NCBI RefSeq assembly: GCF_003987255.1
Contig: NZ_PIQC01000004.1
Location: forward strand, 186,001 to 250,000
Length of the DNA: 64,000 bases
Direction of reading: 5' to 3'
Source: Idiomarina ramblicola
GTDB taxonomy: Bacteria; Pseudomonadota; Gammaproteobacteria; Enterobacterales; Alteromonadaceae
The stretch's first letter is position 1. Each line of letters opens with the position of its first letter. Both the position numbers and the translations under genes were made by a program. The notes beneath the pieces were generated by a model. It saw nothing but the letters and a program-made list of their open reading frames with translations. It made no database searches and was not told where the DNA came from. This document shows, one piece after another, positions 1 through 8,802 of the stretch.

Positions 1-811
1 CCTTTTCAGCCATCTGGACCAGCACCGGCTGGTCCTTATCTACCGCGTCACCCGGTTTTGGATATAACTGGACGATATTCCTGGGCTGCAGTTGGTCTTC
101 CGGTGCAGTCATTACACGAGTGATAAGCCGCGCATCACCCGGCGTCACCTTCATCACCACAAGAGATGAACCGTCCGGCGCCCACTGAATAGACTCCGGA
201 TCGTAAAAGTGTTCGGATTTCCCGTCACTGGTTTTAAATACAGGTTCTCCGGCGGATGTTTCCACTACTAAATTGTTTTTTTCGACATAGGCCCGATAAC
301 GCCCATTCGGTGAATCATGCGGGACGTTATGGGCGTCAACGCGCAGGTCTCTCACAACACCAAAGGCTTTTGGCCGCGTCTGTCGCGTCATAGCAGAGCA
401 AGTTGCATCATTTAACTGACACTTCCACGACTGCCCAGCGTAGTAAAAGTGAATACTCTGTCCATTGTCGGCATAGCGAAACCGATCAAACGGTAGCTGC
501 AAAGCATCAATGTCTTCGCCACTGGTCTGACTCAATGCTCCGGCAATGTCCTGATGATTAAAAGCGAGTTTAGGTTCCCCTCTTTCCACCGTGTCACGAA
601 AAAACTGAAAACCGTTTTTAACACTGAGTTTGTAATGAAACGCATCCCCTTCGGCAGCCCAGGTTGGGTGCATCATCAGGTCTCGGGTTAACGTCATCCA
701 ATTAGCCCGCAACGACAAGGATCGCTCAACTTGCTCAGGCTCAACCTGGTCGGCAAAAGCCATTTGACTGGTCAGAAATACCAGTACGCCGAAGTAGCCA
801 ATACGTTTCAT
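1..811 (-). CDS. S9B (DPP-IV-type) peptidase, N-terminal part
   Basis: This gene runs off the left edge of the window, so only its first 270 codons are present. It starts MKRIGYFGVLVFLTSQMAFA, a typical Sec signal peptide, so the product is exported. The following residues contain repeats of the kind found in the beta-propeller of DPP-IV-like prolyl oligopeptidases, such as SPNGRYRAYVEKNNL, IQWAPDGSSLVVMK and a closing LYPKPGDAVD segment. The catalytic alpha/beta hydrolase domain would lie beyond base 1. Members of this family remove dipeptides from the N-terminus of peptides in the periplasm. The ATG at 811-809 has AGGA a few bases upstream. Family assignment is from the propeller motifs, since the active site cannot be seen. 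Confidence 0.75.
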   Translation of the reverse strand, partial: MKRIGYFGVLVFLTSQMAFADQVEPEQVERSLSLRANWMTLTRDLMMHPTWAAEGDAFHYKLSVKNGFQFFRDTVERGEPKLAFNHQDIAGALSQTSGEDIDALQLPFDRFRYADNGQSIHFYYAGQSWKCQLNDATCSAMTRQTRPKAFGVVRDLRVDAHNVPHDSPNGRYRAYVEKNNLVVETSAGEPVFKTSDGKSEHFYDPESIQWAPDGSSLVVMKVTPGDARLITRVMTAPEDQLQPRNIVQLYPKPGDAVDKDQPVLVQMAEK

Positions 812-919
812 CAGAAAATCCTATAGAGGAACAAGATTATCAAACAGGTTATCGGCGCTATGGAACAGTGTCTAGTAACCTCGGTCGCTTAAAACGACCC
901 ATTTGTCTTTCTTACCCCA

Positions 920-1858
920 TTAATTGCGAAGCAATCGGCGTATATCACGGACAATTTCATAGGTCACAATGAGCGCAACGCCCACCAGAAGAGCCTGAAT
1001 ACTGCGATCAACGATTGCAGCACCCAGGCCGTCTAGCCAGGCTGCCTCACTGTTTTTCAAAACAGGACCTGTCAGTAACACAATTGACGCCATTAAGAAT
1101 GCGCTATTAACGCTTATATTGAGCATGAGCATCGGGCGGCTCCAGAGTCTCGTACGGAGTTGCCAAAGGCTATGTACAATACCAATAACGATTACCGGCG
1201 TGAACCAGGATAAAACGGTCAGTGCATCGTCAGTAAAAAGACTCTGTGCACCGCTATCTGCCCGCCACAATGGGTACCAAATCAGCATCACCAAAAATAG
1301 CAGCGTGGCAAGCTCAGTGAAAATGTCCTGTAAGCTAATATACTGCCAGCTTTTTCCTGCAGGCGGGAGTTTCTCAGGGCTCCATTTACAGGTGCCTGCA
1401 ACCTCTGTAGTTTCCTTCTTCCGAGAGCGACTCATAACTGCAAAACCGATGGTAATTGCGGTGAACGCAAAGTAAGCACTTGCAAGAAAGTCGCTTGCTA
1501 TGCCCTTCATGAACAGAAGCAGGCCCATTTCGGTGCCGCCAAGCCATCGACCCGTGACTTCAATGGTCGAAATCACAAACAACACGCCGAGCACCATATA
1601 CAAAGTGTGTAAATACAAAGGCATCAGCTGCGCAGTGACCAACGGTGTCGGCGGGCAGAACTGAAATGCTACCGTGCGCGGATGCCCCATTGTTTTTAAT
1701 AGTTCAGCCACCTCAGCGTCAGATACGCTACCTAGCTGCGCTTCTAATGCTTCGATCTGATCAAGAATATTCGCTTGTAACTCGCGACCAATGTCGTCGC
1801 GCTTTTTCTCCGGCAGCTCGCGCTGCACAGCGGCAATATAACGTTCTACCATGTCCAT
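920..1858 (-). CDS. HAAS-domain multi-pass membrane protein
   Basis: The 312-residue product begins with a soluble domain of about 70 residues (VERYIAAVQRELPEKKRDDI, later a GHPRTVAFQF end) that resembles the HAAS/DUF1700 signalling domain usually encoded next to PadR regulators. About six hydrophobic segments follow, so it should sit in the inner membrane. Its ATG overlaps the stop codon of the PadR gene (TAATG), which implies translational coupling in one operon. HAAS proteins are thought to sense or transmit a signal to the partner regulator, but the substrate is unknown. Pair context makes the family call fairly safe; the function is not visible. Confidence 0.75.
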   Translation of the reverse strand: MDMVERYIAAVQRELPEKKRDDIGRELQANILDQIEALEAQLGSVSDAEVAELLKTMGHPRTVAFQFCPPTPLVTAQLMPLYLHTLYMVLGVLFVISTIEVTGRWLGGTEMGLLLFMKGIASDFLASAYFAFTAITIGFAVMSRSRKKETTEVAGTCKWSPEKLPPAGKSWQYISLQDIFTELATLLFLVMLIWYPLWRADSGAQSLFTDDALTVLSWFTPVIVIGIVHSLWQLRTRLWSRPMLMLNISVNSAFLMASIVLLTGPVLKNSEAAWLDGLGAAIVDRSIQALLVGVALIVTYEIVRDIRRLLRN

Positions 1859-2208
1859 TAGTATTGTTCCTCATTGGGGTCACGCAACAGTAGAGGGCCA
1901 ATCGCGCTGTTGAGCGAGGTCCACTCCTGGGTGAGTTGCTCTAGTCGTTCTGTTCCAAGCGTTGATAAACGGTAGTAACGCCGTTCACGCCCTTCGCCCT
2001 GCTTCCATTCACTATCGAGAAGCCCTTGCTCAGCCAATCTTCTTATTAGCGGATACAGCGTACCTTCATCAATATCTACGCCGGCACCTTGCAGTTGCTT
2101 GCGCAGTGAATAGCCATAGTGAGGCTCGCGCAAAGAAGCAAGCACTGCTAGAACCAATACGCCGCGGCGCAGTTCCAGCTTGAGTTTATCGGGTGATGCA
2201 GTTGCCAT
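1858..2208 (-). CDS. PadR-family transcriptional regulator
   Basis: The 116-residue protein has the PadR winged-helix pattern: LRRGVLVLAVLASL at the start, EPHYGYSLRKQL for helix 2, the strongly conserved DEGTLYPLIRRLAEQGLLDS and RRYYRLSTLG forming the wing. PadR proteins are dimeric repressors that bind inverted repeats in their own promoters. This one is first in a two-gene operon with the HAAS membrane protein and is divergent from the TonB receptor gene. It probably controls its own operon; whether it also affects the receptor is unknown. Confidence 0.9.
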   Translation of the reverse strand: MATASPDKLKLELRRGVLVLAVLASLREPHYGYSLRKQLQGAGVDIDEGTLYPLIRRLAEQGLLDSEWKQGEGRERRYYRLSTLGTERLEQLTQEWTSLNSAIGPLLLRDPNEEQY

Positions 2209-2239
2209 AGTCAGTCCTTATTTATACTGTATTACACAC

Positions 2240-2256
2240 ACTGTGCGAAACACAGT
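2240..2256. promoter_or_regulatory. inverted repeat, possible PadR operator
   Basis: ACTGTG and CACAGT form 6-bp arms around a 5-base centre, 32 bases upstream of the PadR start codon. PadR proteins bind inverted repeats near their own promoter, so autoregulation is plausible. No binding data can be read from the sequence. Confidence 0.35.
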
Positions 2257-2340
2257 AAAGAGATACTAGGCGCCGTACAGTAAAAAAGCAAACAATATTG
2301 ATAATTATCGCCAACCGGAAACCCTTGTTTTATTATAAAC

Positions 2341-2359
2341 GCATACTATAATCATTCTC
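2341..2359 (+). promoter_or_regulatory. Fur box upstream of the TonB receptor
   Basis: The right twelve bases, ATAATCATTCTC, match 11 of 12 positions of the classical 19-bp Fur consensus, and the whole box matches 13 of 19. It lies 35 bases before the TTG start of the receptor in an AT-rich promoter region. Iron-replete repression by Fur is the expected regulation. Confidence 0.55.
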
Positions 2360-2393
2360 ATTTGTATTTAATTAGAATAAAGAGGAACCTGTT

Positions 2394-4445
2394 TTGAATA
2401 AGCTTATCTTTACTGGAGCGGTGTTTTCGCTATTTAGCCCAGCCTTGTTTGCGCAGACAGCGGATGTTGAAAATGGCGATAAAGAAGAGAAACAAATAGA
2501 GCGCATTTCTGTCGTTGGTGCCGCCACCAACTTTAGCGTAACTGCAGACGATATTGAGCAATTTCAGGCGAATGACCTTGCTGACATTTTCCGGGAGTCA
2601 CCTTCGGTAAGCGTTGGTGGCTCTGTCGGGGTGGCCCAAAAAATTTATATTCGCGGCCTTGAAGACGCTTACCTTAATGTGACCGTCGATGGTGCGCAGC
2701 AAACGTCAACGCTGTTTCACCATATTGGTCGCGTCACCCTGGACCCAGATTTGCTGAAACAAATAGACGTACAGGCCGGTGCCGGCGAAGCAACCAGTGG
2801 CCCTGGCGCTATTGGCGGTTCAATACGTTTTAAGACGAAAGACGCCCAGGACTTATTACGCAGTAACGAGCAGTTTGGCGGCCGTTTAAAAGCGAACAAC
2901 TTCTCTAATGATGGCACACGTTACAGTGGCACGTTATACGGTAAGCTTAATGACTCATTTGGCCTTTTAGGTTATTTCAGTACCGTTGACCGCAACACCA
3001 TGGAAGACGGCGACGGTAACAAAATATACGGCACAGCAGCAGATCAGGACCTGACCTTTTTAAAGGCAAGTGGTGACATTGCCACCAATCATTACGTGTC
3101 GTTAAGCTTTGAGCAGCGTGATGAAGAAGGTGAATTCTCCGCTCGCCCAAACTGGGTTGTACCAGAAGGATCGCCTCTTTATCCGAGCGCGGCTAAACGC
3201 GACACTTATGTTGCTAACTATCGCTTTGACCATAGTGATGCGGTGTATCTAAAAGCGACTGCTTACCAGACAAGTTCGTCCTTTCGTGGTGGCCGTTTTG
3301 ATTGGTTAGCTGAAATTGATACTCAGGGTTTTGATATTCGCAATACCAGCGAAACCCTCAACCACAGTTTTACTTACGGTATCGATTATCGCAGTGATGA
3401 GGTAGAAAGTGGTCCGGCAGCCGGACCGAAAGAAAACGCCGAAGAAAGCAGTGTCTTAGGCGCGTACGCACAAGCACACAGTCAGATTACACCCGATATT
3501 TTATTGAGCTACGGCGTGCGCTATGACGATTATGACTTCCAACAACAAATTCTGCTCGACGAGTATTCTGGAGAGCCAGTAACGGATACAGCATCAGGGC
3601 TCGATGACAGCGAACTCAGTTTTAACGCCGGTTTATCTTACCAGTTATCGCCAGCATGGAAGTTTGGACTCAGTTATGCCGAGGCCGCCAGAGGTAAAGA
3701 AATAGGAGATGGCTTTACTCTGGATGAATTCCTCTACGACGGAAGTGATATTCCTGTTGTCGCCGGTGACGTCGTACCGGAAACAGTTGAGAACATAGAA
3801 ACGTCTATTGAGTACAGCGCGAATAATCTAAACGCAAAGTTCAGTGTTTATCAATCAACCATACATGACGTCATTTTCAGTGGTTTCGCGGGGAACTCTA
3901 TCTATAACAATATTGGTGATGTTGAGTCCACCGGGGTGGAATTTAATCTGGCGTATCGTTGGAATTCACTGGATATGTACTTGGGCTTCTCCAGCGCAGA
4001 TTCTGAACTTTCACCACGTAATGACTTGTACACTGAGAACTATGATTCAATCGACTTGAACGCCTATGAATTCAACGGTTTAGGGAACAGCCGTGGAAAC
4101 ACCTTTGTATTGGGTGCGGACTACTTTGTTACAAACGACTTGAGCTTCGGCTTTAATGTGACACAAGTTGATGACATTCATATTAACACTCTGCATCAGT
4201 CGCTGGAGAATGGTTGGACCGACTCGCTTTATACCTTAGAAAAGCCAAGTTATACCGTTGTTGATCTCTATGGCGCATGGGATGTTACTCACAACGTTTC
4301 AGTGAACCTGGCAGTGACTAACCTGCTGGACGAGCTGTACATCAATCATTCGAGTGTCGGCGACTACAGCGAGGTGTTTCCAACCGTGGTGGGACCTTAC
4401 GAGGCGGGCCGCGATGTTCGCTTGTCTGTGACTTACGATTTTTAA
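2394..4445 (+). CDS. TonB-dependent outer-membrane receptor
   Basis: The 683-residue protein has a signal peptide (MNKLIFTGAVFSLFSPALFA), a TonB-box-like ERISVVG just after it, an N-terminal plug domain (IFRESPSV, KIYIRGLEDAYLNVTVDG, GPGAIGGSIRFKTKDA) and a long beta-barrel ending in VRLSVTYDF with the terminal aromatic residue typical of outer-membrane proteins. It imports an iron chelate or similar ligand using TonB energy. The start is TTG, chosen because the signal peptide begins there and AAAGAGGAACC lies just upstream. The Fur box in the promoter supports an iron-related ligand, but siderophore and heme cannot be told apart from the sequence. Confidence 0.85.
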   Translation: MNKLIFTGAVFSLFSPALFAQTADVENGDKEEKQIERISVVGAATNFSVTADDIEQFQANDLADIFRESPSVSVGGSVGVAQKIYIRGLEDAYLNVTVDGAQQTSTLFHHIGRVTLDPDLLKQIDVQAGAGEATSGPGAIGGSIRFKTKDAQDLLRSNEQFGGRLKANNFSNDGTRYSGTLYGKLNDSFGLLGYFSTVDRNTMEDGDGNKIYGTAADQDLTFLKASGDIATNHYVSLSFEQRDEEGEFSARPNWVVPEGSPLYPSAAKRDTYVANYRFDHSDAVYLKATAYQTSSSFRGGRFDWLAEIDTQGFDIRNTSETLNHSFTYGIDYRSDEVESGPAAGPKENAEESSVLGAYAQAHSQITPDILLSYGVRYDDYDFQQQILLDEYSGEPVTDTASGLDDSELSFNAGLSYQLSPAWKFGLSYAEAARGKEIGDGFTLDEFLYDGSDIPVVAGDVVPETVENIETSIEYSANNLNAKFSVYQSTIHDVIFSGFAGNSIYNNIGDVESTGVEFNLAYRWNSLDMYLGFSSADSELSPRNDLYTENYDSIDLNAYEFNGLGNSRGNTFVLGADYFVTNDLSFGFNVTQVDDIHINTLHQSLENGWTDSLYTLEKPSYTVVDLYGAWDVTHNVSVNLAVTNLLDELYINHSSVGDYSEVFPTVVGPYEAGRDVRLSVTYDF

Positions 4446-4570
4446 CGCACTAAACTTTAAAGATAGTCACTTAACCGCATGCTGAGCAGACTAAACGAAG
4501 TTCATTCATGAAAATTTTTTACAGACTTTGTTCACTGGTACTATAAACGGCTCCGTGTAACTATAGTCCA

Positions 4571-4987
4571 ATGTACTTAAGTGTCTTTCTGACGGCGTTT
4601 CTGGCCGCCACGATACTGCCCGCTCAGTCTGAGTTTGTGGTCGTGGCAGCCCAACGCATGGATTACAATGTTTGGATAATCTGGTGGCTGGCCTCAATCG
4701 GTAATACGCTGGGGTCAGTGGTCAACTATGTTCTGGGCCGCTTTTTGGTGCAGTATCAGGATCGCCGCTGGTTCCCGTTCAAACCTAAATCTCTGGCCCG
4801 TGGCCATCGCTGGTTCGAACGCTTCGGTAAATGGTCGCTGCTGATGGCCTGGGCACCGTTCATCGGCGACCCTCTCACGTTTATCGCTGGCATGCTGCGG
4901 TTAACCTTCTGGCAGTTTCTGATTCTGGTCTTTATTAGTAAATCTGGCCGCTACGCTATCTTGCTGGGTGTTACGCAGTTGTTTTAA
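4571..4987 (+). CDS. yqaA: YqaA/DedA-like inner-membrane protein
   Basis: The 138-residue product matches the YqaA branch of the DedA/SNARE-associated superfamily in length and pattern: an N-terminal hydrophobic stretch with LPAQSEF, a GNTLGSVVNYVLGR motif, the HRWFERFGKWSLLMAWAPFI block and IGDPLTFIAGMLRL near the C-terminus. It is expected to be a multi-pass membrane protein; DedA relatives are linked to lipid flipping and membrane homeostasis. It is core-like and is the last conserved gene before the accessory region, which starts about 30 bases after its stop codon. Confidence 0.8.
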   Translation: MYLSVFLTAFLAATILPAQSEFVVVAAQRMDYNVWIIWWLASIGNTLGSVVNYVLGRFLVQYQDRRWFPFKPKSLARGHRWFERFGKWSLLMAWAPFIGDPLTFIAGMLRLTFWQFLILVFISKSGRYAILLGVTQLF

Positions 4988-5016
4988 TATGCTGTAATAG
5001 CTCGCGTAAACTTATA

Positions 5017-5034
5017 GAAATGGCGCACCCGATA
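5017..5034. repeat. putative left attachment site (tRNA-Arg 3' end remnant)
   Basis: GAAATGGCGCACCCGATA matches 16 of 18 bases of the tRNA-Arg 3' end, CCA and flank at 50246-50263 (GAAATGGCGCGCCCGACA), in the same orientation. It sits right after core gene yqaA and at the start of accessory DNA. This is what is left on the far side when an element integrates at a tRNA 3' end. Integrase-mediated origin is an inference. Confidence 0.5.
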
Positions 5035-5697
5035 CTCTCGTATCGATGACACACAGGTCGCTCATTTCAGGATAAATTAATGGAGGTCTCCTGGCCTTCT
5101 TTTAAATGAAGATTTAATTTCATTTTGTCAAAATGGTAAAGAAATAAGTAAAAACCCTAAGACTGAAGGTATGAAGTTTTAAAGGGGAGCCTTTTCCTCC
5201 GAAGGGTTCTTCCGCGAAACTGGATTGAACCTAAACACCGTGTTTTAGCCTTCAGAGCGCTTTAATACGTTAGCGTTAGCATTTTTTATCAAAAGAACTT
5301 ACTATTGCCGGAGGTCGCTAAAGAGGAATGCTTTGCAATGCATGACGGTACGGCTATCAACTTGTTTCTGCAGGACATGCCAAGATTGTCCTTATGTTAA
5401 GGCTACAGACTGACTGGTCTGTATACGACTACCAGCACTTTCCATCCGTTAAGTGGAAGCTGTTCAACTTGGTCAAATTCAGAGAAAACAATCCAGATCT
5501 CTTTCAGCTTCAACTTAACAATCTTGAAGCGTTACTGGTGAATTGATTTATTGCACCGTCGATAAGCTGCGTTAGCCTGCCGTCCAAAGTGCATGCTTAC
5601 CAAAATACACTATAAGTCCGACTTTAATTCGGTCGATTTCGCTGACTCTAATTCGTAAATTACGGTTCAATTTTATGAAATATAGGGAAGTCGCGAG
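5035..5697. other. accessory junction region without intact genes
   Basis: Apart from the AbiEii remnant at 5302-5546, I see no open gene, RNA or clear repeat here. The last 150 bases are AT-rich and presumably hold the promoter of the serine hydrolase at 5698. Confidence 0.5.
5302..5546 (+). pseudogene. eroded AbiEii-like nucleotidyltransferase
   Basis: Two pieces of an AbiEii-type toxin are fused here with the middle deleted. The first piece reads LLPEVAKEECFAMHDGTAIN and then LFLQDMPRLSL before a stop; it parallels LPFVAAHDCFALKGGTAIN in the intact copy at 12716-13642. The second, in another frame from about 5412, reads DWSVYDYQHFPSVKWKLFNL and ends at TGA 5546, matching the C-terminal DWSLLGIANIEQLPAVRWKL of the intact copy. 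The GG of the nucleotidyltransferase motif has become DG and the catalytic DxD is gone. It is non-functional. The strand is opposite to the intact copy. Confidence 0.8.
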
Positions 5698-7173
5698 ATG
5701 AAATCAGTTTTTCTATCCACATTACTCCTGCTGGCAATGTCACACGCAGGGTTTGCAGCTCCAAAGAGTTTCCAAGAACTGGAGCCTCGTATCTCTGAGT
5801 TGCTTCGTGAATTCAAGGGCGCAGGTTTAGCAATAGGTGTCGTCAAAAACAACGAAATCGTCTATGCGGACGGTTTCGGCATGCGCGATTTAGAAAATCA
5901 AAAGCCCGTTGAACCAGAAACAATCTTCCCAATTGGTTCTATCACAAAGTCTTTTACCAGTACGCTGATAGGTATGCTTGATAGCGAATCTCAAATCAGT
6001 TTGGACTCAAGACCGGGGGAATATGTTTCCGGGTTTTCCTTCGCGAATCATCAAATGAATGAACTCGTATCGGTTTCTGACCTACTGAGCCACAGAAGCG
6101 GGCTCGGCAATCAAGGTACGTCTGAAATTTTATTCCCCGACGATGACATGTTGGAAGTTGTTCATCGCATCAAACACCTTGAGCCGCAGGGTAAAGTGCT
6201 GGATAGCTTTGCATACAGCAACATGGCATACACTCTTGCAGCGGTTATCTACGAGCAAGTAGCCGATGAATCATGGGAGACGGCTTTAAATAAGCGTATT
6301 TTTACGCCACTTAATATGACAAGAACTTTCTCGTCGTTAGAGGAGATGAAAACGGCACAAAATTACGCCCTTCCTTATGGAATATATGACGACGAAATAG
6401 TTGATCTTAAATTTGAAGCGTTTAACTCTATTCGTCCTGCAGGCGCAGTCAAAAGTACCGTCGTAGATCTAGCAAACTGGATCAGAGTTTGGATGTCTGG
6501 CGGCGAGTTTGGAGGCAAGCAAGTCATTCCATCAGATTTCGTTAGAAATGCCACACGGCTGCAGAATACCAAACAAGATCGATACGAAGCAGATGCGTTT
6601 TTACAGGGAGAAGGATTCGGATGGCGATTGAGAAGCAGCTACGGTAAATTCAGAGTCGAGCACGGCGGGAATACCTTTGGCTTTAGTTCGGTATTGGCTA
6701 TGTTTCCTTTCGATGACTTTGGTGTTGTCATCCTTACAAATCAGGACAACTCTTTGCTCCCACACATCGTGCTAGATGTAATCACTCGCCATCATTTCGG
6801 CCTACCTGAAATTGAAAACTATCCTATCTCGGTAACGCCCGTCTATCGACCGAACTTAGAGACGAAAGCCTATCGTTCTGAACAGCCACTTTCATACCCA
6901 TTAGAAAAGTATACGGGCGCTTATGACGCAGCAGGTTATGGCAAAGTTCGGGTTGAGCTAATCGATGGCCGGCTGTATTTGCGCTTCCCAGAAGTCACAT
7001 TTCATCTTGAGCATCTTGGCGCCGATTCCTTTTATATGGAAGGGACAAGTACTTTTGATGATGTATACAACCCTGAATTCAAGGTTTCGTTCCGCGCCAT
7101 AGGCGATGGAAAGCTAGTGCTTGAACTGCACTCGCAGTCCCAACCGATCGTATTTTCGGGTGCTCCCTTGTGA
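5698..7173 (+). CDS. secreted serine hydrolase (beta-lactamase/PBP4 fold)
   Basis: This 491-residue protein has a signal peptide (MKSVFLSTLLLLAMSHAGFA) and the three class-C/AmpH-type motifs: SxxK at S81-ITK84, YSN at Y173-N175 and an HGG triad near residue 321 (VEHGGNTFGF). The C-terminal 100 residues form the small beta domain often found after such hydrolases (DUF3471-like). Relatives include esterases, D-peptidases and penicillin-binding proteins; true beta-lactamase activity cannot be assumed. It is convergent with an AraC-type regulator gene 43 bp away. Confidence 0.85.
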   Translation: MKSVFLSTLLLLAMSHAGFAAPKSFQELEPRISELLREFKGAGLAIGVVKNNEIVYADGFGMRDLENQKPVEPETIFPIGSITKSFTSTLIGMLDSESQISLDSRPGEYVSGFSFANHQMNELVSVSDLLSHRSGLGNQGTSEILFPDDDMLEVVHRIKHLEPQGKVLDSFAYSNMAYTLAAVIYEQVADESWETALNKRIFTPLNMTRTFSSLEEMKTAQNYALPYGIYDDEIVDLKFEAFNSIRPAGAVKSTVVDLANWIRVWMSGGEFGGKQVIPSDFVRNATRLQNTKQDRYEADAFLQGEGFGWRLRSSYGKFRVEHGGNTFGFSSVLAMFPFDDFGVVILTNQDNSLLPHIVLDVITRHHFGLPEIENYPISVTPVYRPNLETKAYRSEQPLSYPLEKYTGAYDAAGYGKVRVELIDGRLYLRFPEVTFHLEHLGADSFYMEGTSTFDDVYNPEFKVSFRAIGDGKLVLELHSQSQPIVFSGAPL

Positions 7174-7216
7174 TTTTAATCGCGTTTCTTCGAAGATAAG
7201 GCGATTGAAACTAAAA

Positions 7217-8332
7217 CTATGGTAGCGGGATGCCGTGCGCTTTTCGAAAAGCTGAAGGGGTGACACCAGCATGCTTTTTAAAAGCGGTGTTGAAAGAGGA
7301 TTTAGAATTAAAACCAATTTCAAATAAAATATCTAATACCGATTGATTGCCAGGCGCAAGAAGAAGTAACTTGGCCTGGCCTATTCTGTATTTATTAATG
7401 TAGTTATAGAAAGTTTCTCCGAATCCGTCATTTAACAACGTGGATAATACGCTTTTATCAACTTCGACCATTTCAGCTAACTGTTCTAGCGTAATATCAG
7501 GCGAAAGAAATGGTTTCTTTTTTTCCATAACCAGCTCTAGCTTCTGCATCAGAGTCCGCATTTCTGCCGATGCAACGTAACCCATGCGTTGCTCACTTCG
7601 CCGTTTTGTCTCTAAATAAGTGACCGGACCTCTGCTTATGTCGGGGTTGTGTAGCGCTTTTAAAACAAACCACAGAACAACACCGAGTGCAGAGAAACTA
7701 ACGAAGGAGTACATCAAATTCACCACTTCCAGTGATGCATCAATCACCAAGATGTGTTTTGAAACAGCAACAAAATGAGCTGCCAAGAGTACGGTCGTTA
7801 ACTGCCTTAACCAGCGATAAACGCTTTCATTATATTTTGGCGCGTTGGCTGCATCGGCTTTTTTATAGCGCTTTAAATCGAAGTACATCAGGTAGATATA
7901 AAGGAAGAACTGAAGCTCTCCCAAGATAAAAAACAACATAAATTCGGGCTGCCAAGGACTCTGAAGAAACGCTTGCTTCTGTTCAAATGGAAGCCACGCG
8001 AAGTCATAGAATAGTGCGCCTAAAAAACCTACAAATAAGCCGAGGTGTACCGTGCTTTTTAAATTAAACTGCGAACCGTTAAAGCAGACGTGCCTTAAGT
8101 AAAGAAGCAGGCATGGCATTTGTAAATAGACGCTACCTCGCCGAAATGCATCAATCCACGGATGCTCAAGTAACCAACCGTATATAAATAGACCTGATAT
8201 ATCGAAGCAAACCAATAAGAGGAAAGCAGCAAAGCACCCATTAGCGACTCGGATTTTACTGGGTACGGTTAACAGAAATACGCTTAGGAGCATCAATGTC
8301 GTGAAAACCGTAATGCCTAAGGCGTTGATCAA
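7217..8332 (-). CDS. AraC-family regulator with membrane-spanning N-terminus
   Basis: About 230 N-terminal residues form several hydrophobic segments (for example VFTTLMLLSVFLLTV, CFAAFLLLVCFDISGLF, LGLFVGFLGALF), and the last 100 residues are a double helix-turn-helix AraC domain: LEQLAEMVEVDKSVLSTLLN for the first helix-turn-helix, then SVLDILFEIGFNSKSSFNTA and VTPSAFRKAHG for the second. It should sense a signal at the membrane and bind DNA. The called start is TTG; an ATG at 8293 (MLLSVFLL) is an alternative. Position suggests control of the neighbouring serine hydrolase or of itself. The ligand is unknown. Confidence 0.8.
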   Translation of the reverse strand: MINALGITVFTTLMLLSVFLLTVPSKIRVANGCFAAFLLLVCFDISGLFIYGWLLEHPWIDAFRRGSVYLQMPCLLLYLRHVCFNGSQFNLKSTVHLGLFVGFLGALFYDFAWLPFEQKQAFLQSPWQPEFMLFFILGELQFFLYIYLMYFDLKRYKKADAANAPKYNESVYRWLRQLTTVLLAAHFVAVSKHILVIDASLEVVNLMYSFVSFSALGVVLWFVLKALHNPDISRGPVTYLETKRRSEQRMGYVASAEMRTLMQKLELVMEKKKPFLSPDITLEQLAEMVEVDKSVLSTLLNDGFGETFYNYINKYRIGQAKLLLLAPGNQSVLDILFEIGFNSKSSFNTAFKKHAGVTPSAFRKAHGIPLP

Positions 8333-8802
8333 CGAAAAATCTAGTCCCTTTATGAGCCCGGCTTCCCTATCATTGTAAATTACGACTTAATGCGTATCTC
8401 AGGATTCCAAACAGCGAATTCAGTATGACCTGATCACTATTTAGTCATTTTTTTCATGACCTCTTTTTACGCTAAGTAATCGGTTTGGTCTAGTTGTCTC
8501 ATTAATTTTATAGCGTCAACTACCTTGGGCTGGGGAGAGGCCATCAAAAGTGCTGCTAAGGAATTGATGGGTAAGGTCAAAAAATTATACCTTGAAGAAT
8601 CCAAGCAACAAGCTTTGTCACAGATTTGCCACAAGTTACTCAGTCAAAATGGACCATTAGCTAGTAATTTTGAATTTCGAGGCTCTCCCCCCGAAACTCA
8701 AAATTAGCGATTTAACGGGCGTAGGGTGGTATTCATGTTTAATCTCAGAGGTTTTTTATAATTGGCGAGATACACCAAACCCCACTACACAATAAGAAGT
8801 GT
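8333..8802. other. intergenic region, no supported gene
   Basis: This stretch separates the AraC-type gene and the 3' end of hipA. It should carry the promoter of the AraC-type gene on its left. A 60-codon TTG-initiated frame at 8525-8707 has no recognisable family and no good ribosome site, so I do not call it a gene. Confidence 0.4.

Noticed and set aside
8525-8707. 60-codon TTG-initiated frame between the AraC-type gene and hipA
   Set aside because: No ribosome site, no recognised family, and surrounded by sequence without coding character; likely chance.
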